From: Lederbergia sp. NSJ-179
Lineage (GTDB): Bacteria > Bacillota > Bacilli > Bacillales > Bacillaceae_C
Assembly (NCBI RefSeq): GCF_022867885.1
Contig: NZ_JALIFP010000016.1
Span: 1 to 64,000 of the forward strand
Direction: 5' to 3'
DNA length: 64,000 nt
Shown here in pieces: positions 10,116 through 19,741 of this stretch. Each line of letters begins with the position of its first letter. The stretch's first letter is position 1. Position numbers and translations under genes: made by a program. The notes below the pieces were generated by a model. It was not told where the DNA came from. It searched no databases and saw nothing but the letters and a program-made list of their open reading frames with translations.

Positions 10116-11186
10116 TTGAAAGAGCGTCATCTCCAACTTATTTTACGATTAAGTATTGTCTTACTCATTTTTTTAATCCTCTATTGCTTCTTGCTCATTA
10201 AACCATTATGGACTCCCATTTTAAAGGCCATTTTTGTTGGAGTGATGCCTTTCCTATTAAGTGGATTTATTGCATATCTCTTACATCCTATCGTGGTTCG
10301 TTTAGAAAAAATGGGGATGAATAGAACACTGGCGATCTCTTCCATCTATATTATTTTTTTCGCGGGTATTGGCTATGGTCTTTATATGGGAATTCCTTTT
10401 TTTATTAAGCAATTAAAAGATTTTTCAGATCAACTGCCCATTTTTATCCGTCATTACCGAGAGTGGATTCATCATTTGGAAGCTTCCACTTCTCATTATC
10501 CTGATGGAATTCAAGACCAAATAGATAAGAGAATTGATGATGTGGAAAGATGGTTTAATAAGTGGATGGAGAAAAGTGTTACTTTTCTAGTGAAACTAAT
10601 TGATTATCTTGTTGTCATCGCTGTTATTCCATTTATTTCTTTTTATATGTTAAAAGATGTGTCTTTATTGAAAAGAGCAACATGGTATATAGCACCTAAA
10701 AAATGGAGAGCAAATGGCCAGCGATTTTTGGAGGCAGTTAATGATTCATTGGGAGGATATATACGGGGGCAACTATTGGTCTGTATTTTTGTTGCTGTTT
10801 TATCTATGATTACACTTGCTTTTCTTGGTGTGGAATATCCTGTTATGTTGGGATTATTTATTGGAGTAACCAATATTATTCCTTACTTTGGATTACTCAT
10901 TGGCTTAATTCCAACGCTTGCTATTGCTTTGTTGTCTTCTGTGAAATTAGCGATTTTTGCCACTATTGCCATGCTAATAATCCAGTTTATAGAAGGAAAT
11001 CTGTTATCCCCATTCATTGTTGGGAAATCTCTTCATATGCACCCGTTATTTATTATTGCCGCGCTCGTGATTGGGGGAGAAGTAGGAGGTGTGATTGGCA
11101 TGATTATTTCCGTACCGATTCTTGCTGTAATTAAAATTGCCATTCTTCATTCTAGAGATTATTTGATTCGTACAAGACAATCATAA
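10116..11186 (+). CDS. AI-2E family transporter (YrrI-like)
   Basis: The 356-residue protein has about seven or eight membrane segments and the AI-2E/PerM family pattern. A long hydrophilic helix (DFSDQLPIFIRHYREWIHHLE) lies near residue 105. It is followed by the conserved YIRGQLLVCIFVAVLS near 217 and GVTNIIPYFGLLIGLIP near 251. Despite the family name, members export varied substrates or ions and the substrate here is unknown. The TTG at 10116 is preceded by a very strong AGGAGGAGGGG site. The gene stops just before the alaS promoter, as yrrI does upstream of alaS in B. subtilis. The glnQHMP genes that precede yrrI in B. subtilis are absent. Confidence 0.88.
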   Translation: MKERHLQLILRLSIVLLIFLILYCFLLIKPLWTPILKAIFVGVMPFLLSGFIAYLLHPIVVRLEKMGMNRTLAISSIYIIFFAGIGYGLYMGIPFFIKQLKDFSDQLPIFIRHYREWIHHLEASTSHYPDGIQDQIDKRIDDVERWFNKWMEKSVTFLVKLIDYLVVIAVIPFISFYMLKDVSLLKRATWYIAPKKWRANGQRFLEAVNDSLGGYIRGQLLVCIFVAVLSMITLAFLGVEYPVMLGLFIGVTNIIPYFGLLIGLIPTLAIALLSSVKLAIFATIAMLIIQFIEGNLLSPFIVGKSLHMHPLFIIAALVIGGEVGGVIGMIISVPILAVIKIAILHSRDYLIRTRQS

Positions 11187-11188
11187 GA

Positions 11189-11217
11189 TTGACAAATCGT
11201 GAACCTCTTTTTATAAT
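11189..11217 (+). promoter_or_regulatory. Sigma-A promoter of alaS
   Basis: Perfect boxes TTGACA (11189-11194) and TATAAT (11212-11217) are separated by 17 bases. They begin three bases after the stop of the preceding gene and drive the T-box leader. Confidence 0.9.
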
Positions 11218-11234
11218 TCGATATATACATGAAA

Positions 11235-11460
11235 CTTGTTGATGGATCCAGTTGTTATGAAAAGCAAACAAAAGAGAAGAATTTCCATGGCTGAAAGAAA
11301 TTCTAACCGCATCATAACAATGCGCCAATCCTGAGAGCAGCTAATCCCTGCCGTTTGCCGCGTTAAGGTGACTTGAGATGATCAATCATTTCCGTTGATC
11401 GAATCAGGGTGGTACCGTGAAACAAAGCTTCGCCCCTGTGTAGGGGTGGAGCTTTTTATA
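11235..11460 (+). ncRNA. T-box leader riboswitch of alaS
   Basis: T-box leaders bind uncharged tRNA, here expected to be alanine tRNA, and switch between a terminator and an antiterminator. The invariant T-box sequence AGGGTGGTACCGTG is at 11406-11419. It can pair in the antiterminator or leave the terminator hairpin at 11424-11457 to form. Stem I and III material occupies 11250-11400, including the CGTTAAGG element near 11364-11371. I did not assign the GCN specifier codon with certainty. The leader ends right before the alaS ribosome site, so it should raise alaS expression when alanine is short. Confidence 0.92.
11424..11460 (+). terminator. T-box-controlled terminator of the alaS leader
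   Basis: The arms AAAGCTTCGCCCCT and AGGGGTGGAGCTTT pair with a GTGT loop and are followed by a run of T. The antiterminator would break this stem. Confidence 0.85.
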
Positions 11461-11478
11461 TTTTCGGAGGTGGATAAA

Positions 11479-14103
11479 ATGAAACAATTAACAGGAGCAG
11501 AAATTAGACAGATGTATTTAGATTTTTTTCAGGAAAAAGGTCATGCAATCGAACCAAGTGCATCATTGGTTCCCCATGATGATCCGACATTATTATGGAT
11601 TAATAGTGGGGTTGCAACGCTAAAAAAATATTTTGATGGAAGGGTGAAGCCAGAAAACCCGCGAATTGTGAATGCTCAAAAATCAATTCGGACAAATGAT
11701 ATTGAAAATGTAGGAAAAACAGCCAGACATCACACCTTCTTTGAAATGCTTGGGAATTTTTCGATTGGAGATTACTTTAAAGAGGAAGCGATTGAATGGG
11801 CATGGGAATTTTTAACTGATCCGAAATGGATTGGCTTTGAAGCGGAAAAATTATCTGTGACGATCCATCCAGAAGATGACGAAGCATTTGAACTTTGGCA
11901 TAAAAAGATTGGTTTACCTGAAGAGCGGATTATTCGTTTAGAGGAAAATTTCTGGGATATTGGCGAAGGGCCAAGTGGTCCAAACACGGAAATTTTCTAT
12001 GATCGAGGTCCAGCGTATGGAGATGATCCAGATGATCCCGAACTATATCCAGGCGGGGAAAATGAACGTTATTTAGAAATTTGGAATCTCGTTTTTTCCC
12101 AGTTTAATCATAATCCTGATGGTACCTATACACCGCTCCCAAAGAAAAATATTGATACCGGGATGGGCTTGGAAAGAATGACCTCTGTCATTCAAAATGT
12201 ACCAACTAATTTTGATACAGATTTATTTTTGCCGATTATTCATGCAACTGAAAAGCTTTCCGGTATGAGCTATGGAGAATCAACTGGTACAGCCTTTAAG
12301 GTGATTGCTGACCATATCCGAACCGTGACCTTTGCGATTGCCGACGGGGCTCTTCCATCGAATGAAGGTCGCGGATACGTCTTGCGTCGATTATTGAGAA
12401 GAGCTGTGCGATATGCGAAACAAATTCAAATTGAAAAACCATTTATGTACAAGCTAGTCCCAGTTGTAGGCGAGATTATGAAGGATTATTATCCCAATGT
12501 CCTTGAGAAAACAGATTTTATCCAAGAAGTCATTCAAAATGAGGAAGATCGTTTCCATGAAACCCTTCATGATGGATTGGACATTTTATCGGCTATGATC
12601 CGCAAGGCAAAGGCAGAGGGAAAAACAATAATTTCAGGTTCAGATGTGTTTAAATTGTATGATACGTATGGATTTCCGGTTGAATTAACGGAAGAATATG
12701 CTCAGGAAGAAAAGATGGAGATAGACCATGATGGCTTCGAAAAGGCGATGGATCAGCAGCGTGAAAGGGCTCGAGCAGCACGAGAAGATACAGAATCCAT
12801 GCATGTTCAAGGAGGCATATTAGGCGATTTACATGTGGAAAGTGAATTTATTGGATATGAAGAGTTACATGTTAAAACAAAAATACAAGCTATTCTGAAA
12901 GATGGGGTGCTTGTAGAATCAGCAAAAGCTGGGGATGAAATAGAGTGTATCCTTGAGAAAACACCCTTTTATGCCGAAAGTGGCGGGCAAATTGCTGACC
13001 ATGGTCAGATACAAGCTGATCATCTACTTATAGAAGTCAAAGAGGTGCAAAAAGCACCCAATGGACAAAATCTTCATCAAGCGATTGTGAAGACCGGTCA
13101 ATTAAAAGAAGGAATGGTCGTATATGCTCAAGTGGATGAAGCGAAGCGACGCCAAACCGAAAAAAATCATACCGTCACCCATTTGCTCCATCAGGCTTTA
13201 AAAGATGTTTTGGGAAGCCATGTGAATCAAGCGGGTTCTTATGTGGGTCCTGACCGTCTTCGTTTTGATTTCTCTCATTTTGGTCAAGTAAAACAAGGTG
13301 AACTAGAAAGAATTGAGCAAATTGTCAATGAGAAAATATGGGAGGCTCACCCCGTTACAATGGAAAATATGCCGATTCAGCAGGCAAAAGAAAAAGGCGC
13401 AATGGCTTTGTTTGGAGAAAAATATGGAGATATTGTTCGAGTAGTATCCATTGGGGATTATAGCCTTGAACTCTGTGGAGGATGCCATGTAAGAAACAGT
13501 GCGACCATTGGCTTCTTTAAAATCTTGTCGGAAAGTGGCATTGGAGCTGGTACGAGGAGAATTGAGGCGGTGACTAGCAAGGCCGCCTATGAACTTGTAA
13601 ATGGAGAGCTTAAGAGGCTTCAAACAGTAACGGAGCTTTTAAAAACGAAACCTGATCATCTAGTCCACAGAATTGAATCGTTATTGGGTGAATTAAAGGA
13701 GGTCCATCGAGAAAATGAATCTTTATCAGCCAAAATAGCGAATCAAGAAGCAGGGAAAATGCTTGAGCAAGTTGAAACGATTAATGGGATCAAAGTGTTA
13801 GCGAATAAAGTTCAAGCAGCAGATATGAATACTTTGAGAACAACTGTGGATGATATAAAGCAAAAAATAATTTCAGGGATTATTGTTTTAGCCTCGATTC
13901 AAAATGGGAAGGTAAATATTATCGCAGCCGTTACGAAGGATTTAACCGAGAAATACCATGCGGGAAAATTAGTGAAAGAAGTGGCTGCTATCTGCGGCGG
14001 CGGCGGCGGTGGTCGTCCTGATATGGCTCAAGCAGGCGGGAAAAATCCCGAAAAATTGGAAGAAGCGTTAAACTATGTCAAGGATTGGGTGAAATCCGTT
14101 TGA
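11479..14103 (+). CDS. alaS: Alanyl-tRNA synthetase
   Basis: AlaRS charges tRNA(Ala). The 874-residue enzyme has the class II motif region at the N-terminus (FFQEKGH then [15 protein letters not shown]) and the editing domain with [11 protein letters not shown] near residue 562. The zinc-binding ELCGGCHV lies near 666. The C-terminal C-Ala domain ends with [17 protein letters not shown] chose the ATG at 11479, six bases after CGGAGGTGG. Earlier in-frame codons lie inside the T-box terminator. It is preceded by a T-box leader and followed by ireB-ruvX-yrzB, as in B. subtilis. Confidence 0.98.
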   Translation: MKQLTGAEIRQMYLDFFQEKGHAIEPSASLVPHDDPTLLWINSGVATLKKYFDGRVKPENPRIVNAQKSIRTNDIENVGKTARHHTFFEMLGNFSIGDYFKEEAIEWAWEFLTDPKWIGFEAEKLSVTIHPEDDEAFELWHKKIGLPEERIIRLEENFWDIGEGPSGPNTEIFYDRGPAYGDDPDDPELYPGGENERYLEIWNLVFSQFNHNPDGTYTPLPKKNIDTGMGLERMTSVIQNVPTNFDTDLFLPIIHATEKLSGMSYGESTGTAFKVIADHIRTVTFAIADGALPSNEGRGYVLRRLLRRAVRYAKQIQIEKPFMYKLVPVVGEIMKDYYPNVLEKTDFIQEVIQNEEDRFHETLHDGLDILSAMIRKAKAEGKTIISGSDVFKLYDTYGFPVELTEEYAQEEKMEIDHDGFEKAMDQQRERARAAREDTESMHVQGGILGDLHVESEFIGYEELHVKTKIQAILKDGVLVESAKAGDEIECILEKTPFYAESGGQIADHGQIQADHLLIEVKEVQKAPNGQNLHQAIVKTGQLKEGMVVYAQVDEAKRRQTEKNHTVTHLLHQALKDVLGSHVNQAGSYVGPDRLRFDFSHFGQVKQGELERIEQIVNEKIWEAHPVTMENMPIQQAKEKGAMALFGEKYGDIVRVVSIGDYSLELCGGCHVRNSATIGFFKILSESGIGAGTRRIEAVTSKAAYELVNGELKRLQTVTELLKTKPDHLVHRIESLLGELKEVHRENESLSAKIANQEAGKMLEQVETINGIKVLANKVQAADMNTLRTTVDDIKQKIISGIIVLASIQNGKVNIIAAVTKDLTEKYHAGKLVKEVAAICGGGGGGRPDMAQAGGKNPEKLEEALNYVKDWVKSV

Positions 14104-14190
14104 TTCCAAGTCGAAATCATGTACAATAAAGGTAATGTTTAACAATTGGGCCTATCTGAAAACGGTATGTCTTAAGAGAGGTGTTATATA

Positions 14191-14457
14191 TTGAGCTCTT
14201 TTGATAAAACAATGCGATTTGATTTTCATGAAGATCCAATGGAAAGGGAAGTAAAAGAGGTTTTGCTTCATGTGTACGGAGCTCTTCAAGAAAAAGGGTA
14301 TCATCCCATTAACCAAATTGTCGGTTATTTACTTTCGGGGGATCCTGCCTATATTCCGCGCCATCAAGACGCACGTAACATGATGCGAAAATTAGAACGG
14401 GATGAAATTATCGAAGAATTGGTTAAGGCGTATTTAAAGCAATATCGTGAGGAATAA
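14191..14457 (+). CDS. IreB family regulatory phosphoprotein (YrzL, UPF0297)
   Basis: This 88-residue protein matches the IreB/YrzL family throughout ([12 protein letters not shown] at the start, then [20 protein letters not shown] near 41). In Enterococcus the founding member is a substrate of the Ser/Thr kinase IreK and is linked to cephalosporin resistance. Its role in Bacillus is not settled. The start is a TTG at 14191, set behind AGAGGTG. The gene ends three bases before ruvX and forms the conserved ireB-ruvX-yrzB trio. Confidence 0.93.
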   Translation: MSSFDKTMRFDFHEDPMEREVKEVLLHVYGALQEKGYHPINQIVGYLLSGDPAYIPRHQDARNMMRKLERDEIIEELVKAYLKQYREE

Positions 14458-14460
14458 TAT

Positions 14461-14877
14461 ATGCGAATTATGGGTTTAGATGTTGGTTCAAAAACAGTTG
14501 GTGTCGCTATTAGTGATGAAATGGGTTGGACGGCTCAAGGAATTGAAACCATTGCGATTAATGAAGAGAAAAACAGCTTTGGTTTTAAGCGAATTGGACA
14601 AATAATTGAAGAGTATCATGTAGAAAAAGTAGTTGTGGGCTTCCCGAAAAATATGAATAACACCATTGGTCCTAGAGGACAAGCTTCAAAATCCTACGCC
14701 GAAAAATTGGCGGAAATTTTCCATTTGCCCGTCTTGTTATGGGATGAGCGCCTAAGCACGATGGCTGCGGAACGTGTTTTACTTGAAGCGGATGTTAGTC
14801 GGAAAAAAAGGAAAAAAGTGATTGATAAGATGGCTGCTGTCATGATTTTACAAGGCTATTTAGATAGCCAACAATAA
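14461..14877 (+). CDS. ruvX: RuvX/YqgF family Holliday junction resolvase-like protein (YrrK)
   Basis: RuvX/YqgF has an RNase H fold and is involved in 16S rRNA 5'-end maturation. It was also predicted as a Holliday junction resolvase. The protein has 138 residues, the usual size. The conserved acidic residue sits in [15 protein letters not shown] near residue 7. [14 protein letters not shown] follows near 60, and [14 protein letters not shown] near 92. It is preceded by ireB and followed by yrzB with 12 bases between. Confidence 0.93.
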   Translation: MRIMGLDVGSKTVGVAISDEMGWTAQGIETIAINEEKNSFGFKRIGQIIEEYHVEKVVVGFPKNMNNTIGPRGQASKSYAEKLAEIFHLPVLLWDERLSTMAAERVLLEADVSRKKRKKVIDKMAAVMILQGYLDSQQ

Positions 14878-14889
14878 TGAGGTGAAAAA

Positions 14890-15174
14890 ATGGAAAACGC
14901 TGAAAAATTTATTACGGTTGTAGATGAAGAGGGAAATGAGCAGCTACACGAAATCTTATTTACCTTTGATTCAGAAGAATTTAATAAATCCTATGTTTTA
15001 TATTTCCCTGCCGAAGCAGATGAAGAGGAAAACGAGGATATAGAAATTCATGCTTCTGCTTATGACCAAGGTGAGGAAAGTGATGGAGGTAATCTTGAAC
15101 CGATCGAAACAGAGGAAGAATGGAATATGATTGAAGAAATGTTAAATACCTTTCTGGCAGAAGAAGAGGAATAA
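14890..15174 (+). CDS. DUF1292 protein (YrzB, UPF0473)
   Basis: The protein has 94 residues and is strikingly acidic, with stretches of Glu and Asp from residue 37 to the end. The family motif [21 protein letters not shown] is near residue 17. Its function is unknown. It always sits downstream of ruvX in this group. The ATG follows a GAGGTGAAAAA site. A strong terminator at 15189 ends the unit. Confidence 0.9.
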   Translation: MENAEKFITVVDEEGNEQLHEILFTFDSEEFNKSYVLYFPAEADEEENEDIEIHASAYDQGEESDGGNLEPIETEEEWNMIEEMLNTFLAEEEE

Positions 15175-15188
15175 AAAATGAATGGAAA

Positions 15189-15228
15189 GACCTAGCCCAA
15201 TTGGAAGGAAGGGGCTAGGTCCTTTTTA
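15189..15228 (+). terminator. Terminator after ireB-ruvX-yrzB
   Basis: Ten-base arms GACCTAGCCC (15189-15198) and GGGCTAGGTC (15212-15221) precede a T run. The stop codon of the opposing gene at 15215 lies within the second arm. Confidence 0.85.
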
Positions 15229-15502
15229 AGAAATTTTCCCCGGAAATTTCAAGGATTAGGAAATTGATCCAAGTTAGAACTGGGATCATCAATACCAATA
15301 TATAATAATCACCAATACCAAATACTTTTGCTTGAGCATCAAAATGGTATAAAATCCATGTTGCGGAAATTAAAATGGCAGTGTTTACGATAAAAGCCCC
15401 TATTCTGGCTAAACTTTTTTTCTTTTTGAGTAATGATACTGACACAAGTATAGAAATGATGAACGAAAAGATTAATAGCCCTCCATACAAAAGTGTTGTC
15501 AC
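15215..15502 (-). CDS. Small three-segment membrane protein of unknown function
   Basis: The 95-residue product has three hydrophobic segments at about residues 5-24, 34-52 and 66-86, separated by a short basic turn (KKKKSLAR). I do not recognise the family. The GTG start at 15502 is set behind an AAAGGGGGG site, which supports real translation. It is transcribed toward the yrzB terminator and divergently from mltG. Its TAG stop lies within the hairpin arm of that terminator. No function can be inferred. Confidence 0.65.
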   Translation of the reverse strand: MTTLLYGGLLIFSFIISILVSVSLLKKKKSLARIGAFIVNTAILISATWILYHFDAQAKVFGIGDYYILVLMIPVLTWINFLILEISGENFLKRT

Positions 15503-15679
15503 ATTTTCATCCCCCCTTTCTATAACTACCTATTTCAATCAGCGATGGGGCAAATCCTCTTTTTCAATCTAGTTTTTTCATGTTTATTTATTTAGCGGGT
15601 AAATTAGACAATTTTTGTAGTATAATGGACGAGAAAAAGATAGGGAAAGTAAGTTTTGGTTCGTAAGGGGGATTACTGC

Positions 15680-16849
15680 GTGACGAACAAAAGTCAAGAG
15701 GAAAGTAATAAGACAGCAAAGAAAATGCTTATCAAAAATAATTTAGTTGAGAGAGGAAATGAGGCGAGAATCATTAGAAAAATTGTAGCCATTATTGCCC
15801 TAGTTTTCATTTTGGCTGCTGGCGGAATGATTCTAGGAGGATATCTATATATTAAATCAGCGTTAAAACCACTTGATTCAGAAAACCAAAAGCAAAAGGA
15901 AGTGGAAGTGCCCATTGGTTCATCCACCACATCCATCGGAAATTTATTGGAAGAGAAAAAGATTATCAAAAATGGAACGATTTTTAAATATTATGTGAAA
16001 TTCAATAATATATCTGGATTCCAAGCTGGAAATTATAAATTTTCTCCTTCCATGACATTGAAAGAAATAACAGACGCCTTACAAACCGGAAAATTAGTGA
16101 ACAAAGCGGTGTTTAAAATAACGGTACCAGAGGGACTCCAATTAGATCAAATTGCTGAAATCATTGCTAAAAACACAGATTACTCAGCTAAAGAGATTAT
16201 GGAGAAATTAGATGATCCGAAAACTGTGGATGAATTTGCAAAAAAATATCCGGAAATCATAACAGAAGACTTGAAAGCTGATAACATTAAACATCCATTT
16301 GAGGGCTATTTATATCCTGCTACTTATTCCTTTTATGAGGAAAAGCCATCACTAGATTCAATTATAGATACGATGATCAAGCAAACGAAGGATGTATTAG
16401 CTGATTTTCATGGAATCCTTGCAGAAAAGGATATGAATGTCCATGAACTTCTCACGATGGCCTCTCTCATCGAAAAAGAAGCAACAGCTAAAGCGGATCG
16501 CCATAAAATAGCAAGTGTCTTTTTCAATCGAATGGAAGCGGGAATGCCGTTACAAACAGATCCAACCATTGCTTATGCATTGGGAGAACACAAAGTTAGA
16601 ACCATGTATGAGGATCTAAAAGTTGATTCTCCATACAATACTTATGAACATAAAGGACTAACTCCCGGACCAATTGCAAATGCTGGTAAAGAGTCCATTG
16701 AAGCTGTTTTGAATCCCGCTGATACAGATTATCTTTACTTTTTGGCAGAATATGGAACAGGTGACGTCTATTTTGCAAAAACATTAGAAGAGCATAATGC
16801 TTTAAAGAAAAAGCATATAACGGATAAAAGGAAGGAAGCTTCGGAGTGA
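15680..16849 (+). CDS. mltG: Endolytic transglycosylase MltG (YrrL)
   Basis: MltG is a membrane-anchored lytic transglycosylase that cuts nascent peptidoglycan and helps set glycan chain length. The 389-residue protein has a cytosolic basic N-terminus and one membrane segment near residues 40-62. The YceG-like domain follows. The catalytic glutamate should be Glu265 in MASLIEKEA, and the region PLQTDPTIAYALG lies near 292. SPYNTYEHKGLTPGPIANAG follows near 317. I chose the GTG at 15680, eight bases after AAGGGGG. It sits upstream of trmR as yrrL does in B. subtilis. Confidence 0.93.
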   Translation: MTNKSQEESNKTAKKMLIKNNLVERGNEARIIRKIVAIIALVFILAAGGMILGGYLYIKSALKPLDSENQKQKEVEVPIGSSTTSIGNLLEEKKIIKNGTIFKYYVKFNNISGFQAGNYKFSPSMTLKEITDALQTGKLVNKAVFKITVPEGLQLDQIAEIIAKNTDYSAKEIMEKLDDPKTVDEFAKKYPEIITEDLKADNIKHPFEGYLYPATYSFYEEKPSLDSIIDTMIKQTKDVLADFHGILAEKDMNVHELLTMASLIEKEATAKADRHKIASVFFNRMEAGMPLQTDPTIAYALGEHKVRTMYEDLKVDSPYNTYEHKGLTPGPIANAGKESIEAVLNPADTDYLYFLAEYGTGDVYFAKTLEEHNALKKKHITDKRKEASE

Positions 16850-16855
16850 TTATAA

Positions 16856-17494
16856 ATGGATGAATCGGTTAAGGCTTATCTGACATCCCTTATTCCAGAT
16901 CGGCAGACTATTTTTCATGAGATGGAGCAATATGCAAAAGATCAACATGTTCCTATTATGGAGTTAACAGGGATTGAAGTGATGTTGCACAACATGAAAA
17001 TTCAGCAACCGAAACGAATTTTAGAAATAGGTACAGCGATTGGATATTCCGCTTTAAGAATGGCCAAGGCCCTGCCGGATTGTCAGATCGTAACAGTAGA
17101 AATAGATGAATCAAAAGTAGAACAGGCACGTTTTTATATACGCCGGGCTGGTGTTGAAGAGAGAATCACGATTATACATGGAAATGCCCTGGATGTTGTA
17201 GAGAGTGTAAGAACCCTTGGTTCATTTGATGCGATTTTTATTGATGCGGCAAAGGGACAATATAAGAAGTTTTTTGAGTTGTATAGTGACTTATTAGCTC
17301 CTCGTGGCTGTGTTTATGTAGATAATGTTTTATTTAGGGGGCTAGTAGCCGATCCAGCATCAAACGAGAATAAAAGATTAGCTAAAATAGCAGAAAAGCT
17401 CGATGATTTTAATCGTTGGTTAATGAATCATAAGGATTTTGAAACAGTGATTATTCCTGTAGGTGACGGTTTAGCAGTAAGTCGCAAAATATAA
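16856..17494 (+). CDS. trmR: tRNA 5-hydroxyuridine methyltransferase TrmR (YrrM)
   Basis: TrmR methylates 5-hydroxyuridine at tRNA position 34 to 5-methoxyuridine using S-adenosylmethionine. The 212-residue protein matches the catechol O-methyltransferase-like class III family. It has LEIGTAIGYSALRMA near residue 57, VEIDESKVEQA near 80 and IFIDAAKGQYKKFF near 127. It starts six bases after mltG. In B. subtilis this gene is followed by yrrN-yrrO (trhP1-trhP2), which make the hydroxyuridine substrate, and then by udk. Those genes are absent here and greA follows directly, so the hydroxylation must come from elsewhere (TrhO or a distant TrhP). Confidence 0.9.
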   Translation: MDESVKAYLTSLIPDRQTIFHEMEQYAKDQHVPIMELTGIEVMLHNMKIQQPKRILEIGTAIGYSALRMAKALPDCQIVTVEIDESKVEQARFYIRRAGVEERITIIHGNALDVVESVRTLGSFDAIFIDAAKGQYKKFFELYSDLLAPRGCVYVDNVLFRGLVADPASNENKRLAKIAEKLDDFNRWLMNHKDFETVIIPVGDGLAVSRKI

Positions 17495-17582
17495 TGTGAT
17501 ATAATGGTTTATCATATGTAAATAAGAAAAGGTTACACCTGCCTTGATCAAAAGTCTTTTTTGTAATAATATAGCATAGATA

Positions 17583-17640
17583 CTATTATGTACTCACATG
17601 AAGAAGAGGCGCGCCTATTATACGGGCGCGTTGTCATGTA
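17583..17640 (+). other. GC-rich hairpin between trmR and greA
   Basis: The segment GCGCGCC...GGGCGCG at about 17610-17632 can fold on itself with a TATTATAC loop. It lacks a good T tract. It may be the remains of a terminator from genes lost here, but that is only a guess. Confidence 0.35.
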
Positions 17641-17693
17641 TTACATACAAATAATCATTATTCATTTAGGTAAATAAATAAGGAGTGAAGGGA

Positions 17694-18170
17694 ATGGCTG
17701 TCGAAAAGGTTTTTCCAATGACAGAAGCTGGTAAAGCAAAGCTTGAACAGGAACTTGAAGAGTTAAAAACGGTAAAGAGAAAAGAAGTAGTGGAACGTAT
17801 TAAAATCGCTCGAAGTTTTGGAGATCTATCTGAGAACTCCGAATACGATTCTGCAAAAGAGGAGCAAGCTTTTGTAGAAGGTCGAATCACAACATTAGAG
17901 AATATGATTCGCAATGCCAAAATTATTAAGGATGATGATCTTAATTCCGATATGGTCACATTAGGGAAAACGGTCACATTTATGGAACTTCCCGATGGTG
18001 ATGAAGAAACTTATACAATTGTTGGGAGTGCGGAGGCAGATCCATTTGAAGGGAAAATATCCAATGATTCTCCAATCGCTAAAAGCTTGCTTGGACATAA
18101 AGTAAATGAGGAAGTAACTGTACAAACTCCAGGCGGAGAAATGAATGTGCGAATCGTATCTATCCAATAA
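17694..18170 (+). CDS. greA: Transcription elongation factor GreA
   Basis: GreA rescues backtracked RNA polymerase by stimulating cleavage of the 3' end of the transcript. The 158-residue protein is the usual size. The N-terminal coiled coil carries the acidic tip [14 protein letters not shown] near residue 42. The C-terminal FKBP-like domain contains [16 protein letters not shown]. The ATG at 17694 follows AGGAGTGAAGGGA. A GTG nine bases upstream overlaps the ribosome site and is less likely. In B. subtilis udk comes just before greA, but here it does not. Confidence 0.97.
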   Translation: MAVEKVFPMTEAGKAKLEQELEELKTVKRKEVVERIKIARSFGDLSENSEYDSAKEEQAFVEGRITTLENMIRNAKIIKDDDLNSDMVTLGKTVTFMELPDGDEETYTIVGSAEADPFEGKISNDSPIAKSLLGHKVNEEVTVQTPGGEMNVRIVSIQ

Positions 18171-18502
18171 AATAATATGGAGCGAAGGTCACAAGGTTAT
18201 CCGCTAAAACAGGGAGAATCGAAAAAAATCAAGGAACCTTCTGGATGTTCAAAAAATCAAAAAGCGGACATCATAGGCCTGTTTAAGAAATAGCGTAGAA
18301 AACGAAGCAGTAAAAACCTTATGAGTTTAAGGTTTTTACTGCTTCATTTGTTTGAAATGGAGTGTGTTCCCGAGTCCTGTATGAATGAAAATTGTTGTCC
18401 ATTTGCCTTTTGAATATAACGACCATAATAGTGTAAACATCAGATTATGGTCAATCTCTACGATATTTTACATGTTATCGTTATACCATGTGACATGATT
18501 GA
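18171..18502. other. Spacer after greA with a terminator and an inverted repeat
   Basis: No gene was seen. The stretch holds the greA terminator at 18304-18350. It also holds a perfect nine-base inverted repeat, GACCATAAT (18421-18429) and ATTATGGTC (18444-18452), with 14 bases between. The latter could be an operator or a short hairpin in front of the kinase gene. Nothing else is recognisable. Confidence 0.5.
18304..18350 (+). terminator. Strong hairpin terminator after greA
   Basis: Eighteen-base perfect arms at 18304-18321 and 18328-18345 enclose a six-base loop. A T-containing stretch follows. Confidence 0.75.
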
Positions 18503-19549
18503 AGTCAGATTGGATATTTTTTCCTGTTGGTTGAGAACCTAAATGATACCGTTGGAATCATCACAAAAGATGGCTACTGGATTTATATCAACAAATCGGG
18601 AAAGAAATTATTCGGTTTAACAAGGAGAGAAGAAATTATTGGTTAATCTGTTTTTGAACTTCTTTCCACTGAATCAAGCCAAGCTCTGAAAGATTTGCTT
18701 TTGAAAAACGAATTGAACCAGTCGGTGGAGTTGACTGTGAACCGGTGTGATGGTCAAATCAAATATGTCATGATAAAGTTAATTCCGACCATCCGTAAAG
18801 GAAGAGAGGTTTTTCAAATTCAAATCCGTGATTTAACGGATCAAAAAAAAGCAGAGGAAATGATGGACAGAACAGAGAAACTTTCGGTCGTCGGTCAACT
18901 TGCAGCAAGTATCGCCCATGAGATTAGAAATCCTTTGACTGTCATCAAGGGGTTTATACAGATATTAAATCAAATGGGAAACATTCGTTATCTAGACCTT
19001 GTTTTGGAGGAATTGAAGAGAATTGAAGATATTATAAACGATTTATTGATTCTCGCTCAACCACAGTCGTCCAAAATGGAAAAATTGAACGTGCAAGAAC
19101 TACTCGAAAGTACCATTGCACTTTTTCAATCTGAAGCTCTCCTCCATAATATAGATATCCAGACGAACATCGATTTGGCTGACCCTATTCTACAGGGAGA
19201 AGCGAATCGATTAAAGCAGGTTCTTATCAATATTCTGAAAAATGTATCTGAAGCTATGCCGGATGGAGGAAAGATCCATCTCTCCGCACGAAACCTCGAA
19301 GACGGTCGAATTGAAATAAGGATCAAAGACAACGGACCAGGGATCCCCGAAGAACGAATGCAGAACTTAGGTCAACCTTTTTATAGTACAAAAGAAAAAG
19401 GAACCGGATTGGGATTGATGATTTGCCAACGTATTATTAAAAATCATGGTGGTACCATGGAAATCAAAAGTAAAGTGAATGAAGGAACGACGATTAATAT
19501 TGTTCTACCAGCGAAAGGCTCACACCTATCTCATAATGGGGAAGATTGA
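18503..19549 (+). pseudogene. PAS-domain sensor histidine kinase interrupted by one stop codon
   Basis: One reading frame runs from 18503 to 19549 and is broken only by TAA at 18644-18646. Before the stop it reads as a PAS domain (VGIITKDGYWIYINKSGK then LFGLTRREEIIG). After it, VFELLSTESSQ leads into the rest of the PAS fold. The kinase core is intact: H-box SIAHEIRNPLTVIKGF with the phosphoryl histidine, N-box VLINILKNVSEA, G1 DNGPGIPEE and G2 KGTGLGL. This is the form of Bacillus sporulation-type kinases that feed Spo0A, but the partner is not shown. There is no good ribosome site before the inner TTG at 18695, so a shortened product is doubtful. It may be a recent knock-out. A sequencing error would also explain it. 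Confidence 0.75.
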
Positions 19550-19741
19550 AAGATGAAAAGTGGAAAATGTACATAAAGCAAGAAGGATTTATCAAAAGGA
19601 TCATCTTTCTGGGTTATCCGTATGCTGATAATACCCAATGCCTAACAAAATGAACTCCTCAGCATGAGAGTTGTCCTTTATTTTATTTCTAGAAGGTTGA
19701 CAAACGGAAAAAAAGGCAACACTGTTTTTTGAGGTGATTGA

